DNA from: Sipunculus nudus
Lineage: Eukaryota > Annelida > Sipuncula > Golfingiida > Sipunculidae
Assembly: GCA_026874595.1 (NCBI GenBank)
Contig: CM049310.1
Coordinates: 46,849,058 to 46,913,057, forward strand
Direction: 5' to 3'
Length of the DNA stretch: 64,000 nucleotides
Below the pieces are notes generated by a model. The model did not search any database, had not been told where the DNA came from, and was given only the letters and a program-made list of their open reading frames with translations. The position numbers and the translations under genes are program-made. Positions 60,501-64,000 of this stretch are shown here, one piece after another (within the stretch, counting starts at the first letter, position 1; each line of letters begins with the position of its first letter).

Positions 60501-62935
60501 TGGATAATTGAAAATCTTCCCTGTCGAGTATTAAGATGGAAACATTTGTACAGAGGTTCCACACGTGTTTGCTTTGAATGAACCTCGCAGCTTGTTAAAA
60601 GTCACGGATTAACTTATCATATAACAATTCAACATTGTTCTCGTATGTGTATATAACTTAACTACGTGTCTTTGTAAACTTAAGGCGATAATTGAATTTA
60701 AGGGGGTGTTAGAAAACATTCTTCACTCATGTTTGTTCGCGCTATTATAACGTCCACGCGTTCGCTTATAAACAACAAGCTTTAGATGACTCTGATAAAT
60801 CTTAAAAGCGATCAATCTTAATACTTGTAAAACAACTGTTACCTTATAAGTTGTACACCGGCTTTCACGTGTTATAACAAACTTACAAATGTGTGTTGGT
60901 TTATGAACATTTAACACATCTAACACGTCACACAATTATAAGCAATTAATCTGTAATATTTAAGTATCTAGATCCAGAAACGTGGTCATACTGCTATAGT
61001 CTACTACTTTTGGGTATAGAGTGCATTTCTGTGGCTCTTGTGGACATTCTAAAGGTGCTTCTACTGCGGGGTAATTTGTGAAGAACATCCCCAGAAGATT
61101 CTTTGAGAAATAATGTTTGAATCACCACATTACCTACATTTGTTATATTGATAAAATTCGATAACTTGAAAATTACAGTGATCCTGATTTAAGTATAATT
61201 TGAAAATTTCCTGTATTTATACCGCAAATTTTATTTAACATACTGGTAATTAGGTCACAGTATCAAATTTTTTTCTGTAACAAACGGGGGTCGTTTATTA
61301 TTCATGCACATTATACCTTCTCGCGGTGTGCCATATATCTTTTACCTTTGTCTGTTATATATAATGAATATGTTAGCATGATATATAAATAATGTGATCA
61401 GTCTATCACGTTAATGTGTGAGACCTGCTGACATACGTGAATTACCTTCCTTAGGTCATTAGGGGTCCTGATTTAATTGAATTTCCAGGCAGGGTGCGTT
61501 GCTATAACAGCCCCTCGGTGACGTCACCGCCCACAGAAACAGATAGAGCCCCTTGGAGACAGAACTAATATACGGGTGGGTCGTATATTAAGCTTTGTGA
61601 CAGAGTACGCTAATGACCATTGCCCACGGGGCAATACATGAAATAACACAAGGTCGTGTTGGTCTTTTGCTGGTCACAAACCCCTCATTAGAGCTGATAG
61701 CCTGGTACCTGCACCTGTTCTCGTCTGGTCCTCTGCACCTGTTTTAATGTAAGACGTCACGTGACGCGAAACTCTTTGCTGGTTTCTCTCCTTGGAGATA
61801 GCACCGTCTTTGTTTTTGAAAACTGATTCTTTCCGGTTTCCGCATTACACATATGCGTATGTATGTATTATGTGTTTATCTCTATATCTCTAGAAACAAG
61901 ATGGCGAACATGAAGCTTAGCTCATATATATTATGAGCGTATTGAACTGAATGACGATTTTCAACAATGTCAAGAATGACTAAATAATCATAAGAGTATT
62001 AATTAAGCTTATACTATTATATTACCCCGTTTACACGATAATTATTTCTTATTCCATATGAAAGTCAGTCTCAGAATGAACACACTCCTGTCACTGTGGA
62101 ACAAAAGGACAAAATATATTATATATGCCTCGTATATACGTACGGCAATAGACTAGATACTAATTATAGGCAATGAATAGGTATTAGTTAACAAGTACCC
62201 GACGTGTCATCGTGCGTCGATGTGAGAAGATAAAAAATAAATTGGTTATGATCTAGTTGTGAGACCGCGGGACAGTCACCGACTGGACATACACCATTGC
62301 TAAGCGATAAATATATACGAGGGGTCATCGTGAGACACCTCACCCTGCGGTTACTGGTATTCAGTCATTACTGCCCAGTGGTCACCCTCCGGTCATCCAA
62401 CGACCCCTGATTAGTGTGATAAGAACAGAGATAGTGACCGACCCAGGTTAGGTTCCCAGGTCTTGAAGAATATCTCGAAATTCAGCGAGAATAACGATAC
62501 GAGATCTATCTATATTGATTTTCATCTAATTTTTCTCTAAGTTATAAACCTATAACCTTAATTGGTACTTATAGGCAGTGGTGAATTTGTGGTTCTGTAA
62601 CTGAAATTAATTACATGCTAAACATTTTCTCAGCGTTTCAACTGCCTTGATAATATAGTAAAGAATCCAAGAAGTATGAATTAAAGAAATGAGAAAATCT
62701 TAAAGAAATCTTACACTTGTAAATCTTAGAAAAAAGTGTTCAACTGCAGTATCATTTAATGGACCTTATCACTAACTTCGTTAACGAATATTGTTCACTC
62801 CCTTGTGCGTTCACTTTCATCTCAATTCAATAGGTACTGCCCCCTACAGGTCGATGGATTAACCTCTAAGCGGTTTAATCAGCTATGGGTTTGTGTATGA
62901 CGTAACAGGTTTGATACCGTTGAGTATGATGGGGC
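57589..62935. other. Long non-coding stretch with several GC-richer islands
   Basis: No exon recognised on either strand. Islands lie at 58.1-58.8, 60.3-60.5, 61.45-61.8 and 62.2-62.5 kb. They include CRE-like TGACGTCA half-sites (about 57937 and 61520). Confidence 0.45.
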
Positions 62936-63254
62936 TATAGTATTACGCGTGGATCAGTGTATTTTCTTACGCAGTGCAGGACGGTGCATGCCGCCGTATG
63001 CAAAACAAACTCAAACACAGCGGCTGTCGCCCGTGCTGGACTGGGCTTATCTAGATATCAGAGGGCTGGACAAGCACCTGCCTCAGCATCAGGTTCCCCC
63101 GGTCAGTGCTGCAAGAGCTGCAGAGCTGTAAGGACTGAACTGTCGTTTGCTGCCTCAAGGAATACCGCAGCGTCTCAGCCGAGAAGTTGAGGAGGATGTC
63201 CATGCACTTACTCGATGGGTCTTTCAAATAGCTGTTTCACTTTCTTTCTACTTG
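62936..63254 (+). other. Candidate exon ending at a GTGAGT donor
   Basis: This is the least AT-rich stretch at the right end. Two overlapping frames of 60 and 77 codons are open (62949-63131 and 62957-63190), neither recognisable. It ends at CTTGG|GTGAGTCC (GT at about 63255). It could be a 5' exon of a gene outside the window. Confidence 0.22.
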
Positions 63255-64000
63255 GGTGAGTCCGGTTTATAAAGTCTACACAGAAAGCCTTTACTGGTGT
63301 GGTGTATGTTATGCACAGTTATGTTCGTGGTCCATATATACTGGACTTTACTGCATATTTCGATTATTTGTTCAATCGTTAGCTTGTCACGAAGTTTGCT
63401 TATCTTATATTAATATAACATGCAGTGATATACTATTTTGGATTACTGGAGAATTCTTGTAATCCTGGTTTTCCCAAAGGGAGAGTTTAATAGTGTCGTT
63501 TGTCAAATCTGTTAATATGGTATAAAGATTACTGGATGACGGTGAAGGGGTATATATACTGCCTTAATATTCGACATATAATCCTTTAATTAAAAATGTA
63601 TGCCTACACTGAAGCTTGAACTAGGGCTCATATAATGTCGGGAGATTTAACACAACCAAGGAAAATAGGATGCATTTGCTCGTATGACAGAATACTCATG
63701 ATATTGTGATGGAGCAAATAATAATTTAATGTTTATTACATACAATCTACACAGCAACAATACATATTCAACAAAGTAAGTTGGGGTTTCGGGGATCAAA
63801 CATGGGGAGATAGGAGTATAATAGTAAGGAGTATAATAGTAAAGTGGCCAATTATATGAAGGATTTGTATTCAGCATTACACGGTGCACTTCCGTCTGTT
63901 GATTGTCGACTTAAGGGTGTTGCGGTTTATTAATATATAATGGGGCTGTTGAATGTCGAGTTGAGTGTGCTGCGGTTTATTGATATGTGATGGGACACTA
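63255..64000. other. AT-rich end of window
   Basis: A short imperfect duplication lies at 63895-63995 ('gttgaatgtcgagttgagtgtgctgcggtttattgatat' resembles 'gattgtcgacttaagggtgttgcggtttattaatat'). Nothing else recognised. Confidence 0.5.

Overview
The window looks like animal nuclear DNA from an invertebrate, most probably a mollusc and perhaps a bivalve. It is AT-rich and has spliced genes with GT-AG introns. It also has very many long pure (TA)n tracts, G and C homopolymers, minisatellites, nested DNA transposons, and a dispersed repeat built on TCAAGGTCA and 'tgtccgtctgtc'-like segments that I associate with bivalve genomes. The taxon is inferred from repeat style and not proven. There are no bacterial-type genes, operons, CRISPR arrays or rRNA genes, and I found no convincing tRNA.

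Layout. At 1-3403 (+) lie the last three coding exons of a rhomboid-family intramembrane serine protease. They cover TM5, the catalytic-histidine helix TM6, TM7 and the C-terminus; the catalytic-serine exon lies left of the window. From 3404 to about 9 kb there is AT-rich putative 3'UTR or intergenic DNA with a 27-bp triplet repeat, TA and TATTA microsatellites, and a 33/75-bp minisatellite. From 9.1 to 13.2 kb there is a dense block of dispersed repeats plus a 24-bp minisatellite. At 14427-18063 lies a 3.6-kb DNA transposon with terminal inverted repeats of 370-390 bp, carrying a Ulp1-like (C48) cysteine protease pseudogene. This element is invaded by a second transposon, which itself holds two more.

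From 18 to 64 kb I see no recognisable protein-coding gene. The region holds tandem arrays (about 190 bp at 20.7 kb, 142 bp at 25.3 kb, 238 bp at 32.6 kb, the last split by a MITE), a 37-bp near-perfect hairpin at 31.4 kb, and a cluster of CTCF-like motifs at 27.5-28.4 kb. It also has about a dozen (TA)n blocks and several less AT-rich islands with promoter-like and splice-donor signals (23.2, 38.9, 47.3, 50.1, 52.7, 55.6, 63.2 kb). These islands could be alternative non-coding first exons or enhancers of a gene to the right of the window; that is inference.

Most open reading frames of 60-130 codons here are chance or repeat-derived and are not annotated as genes.
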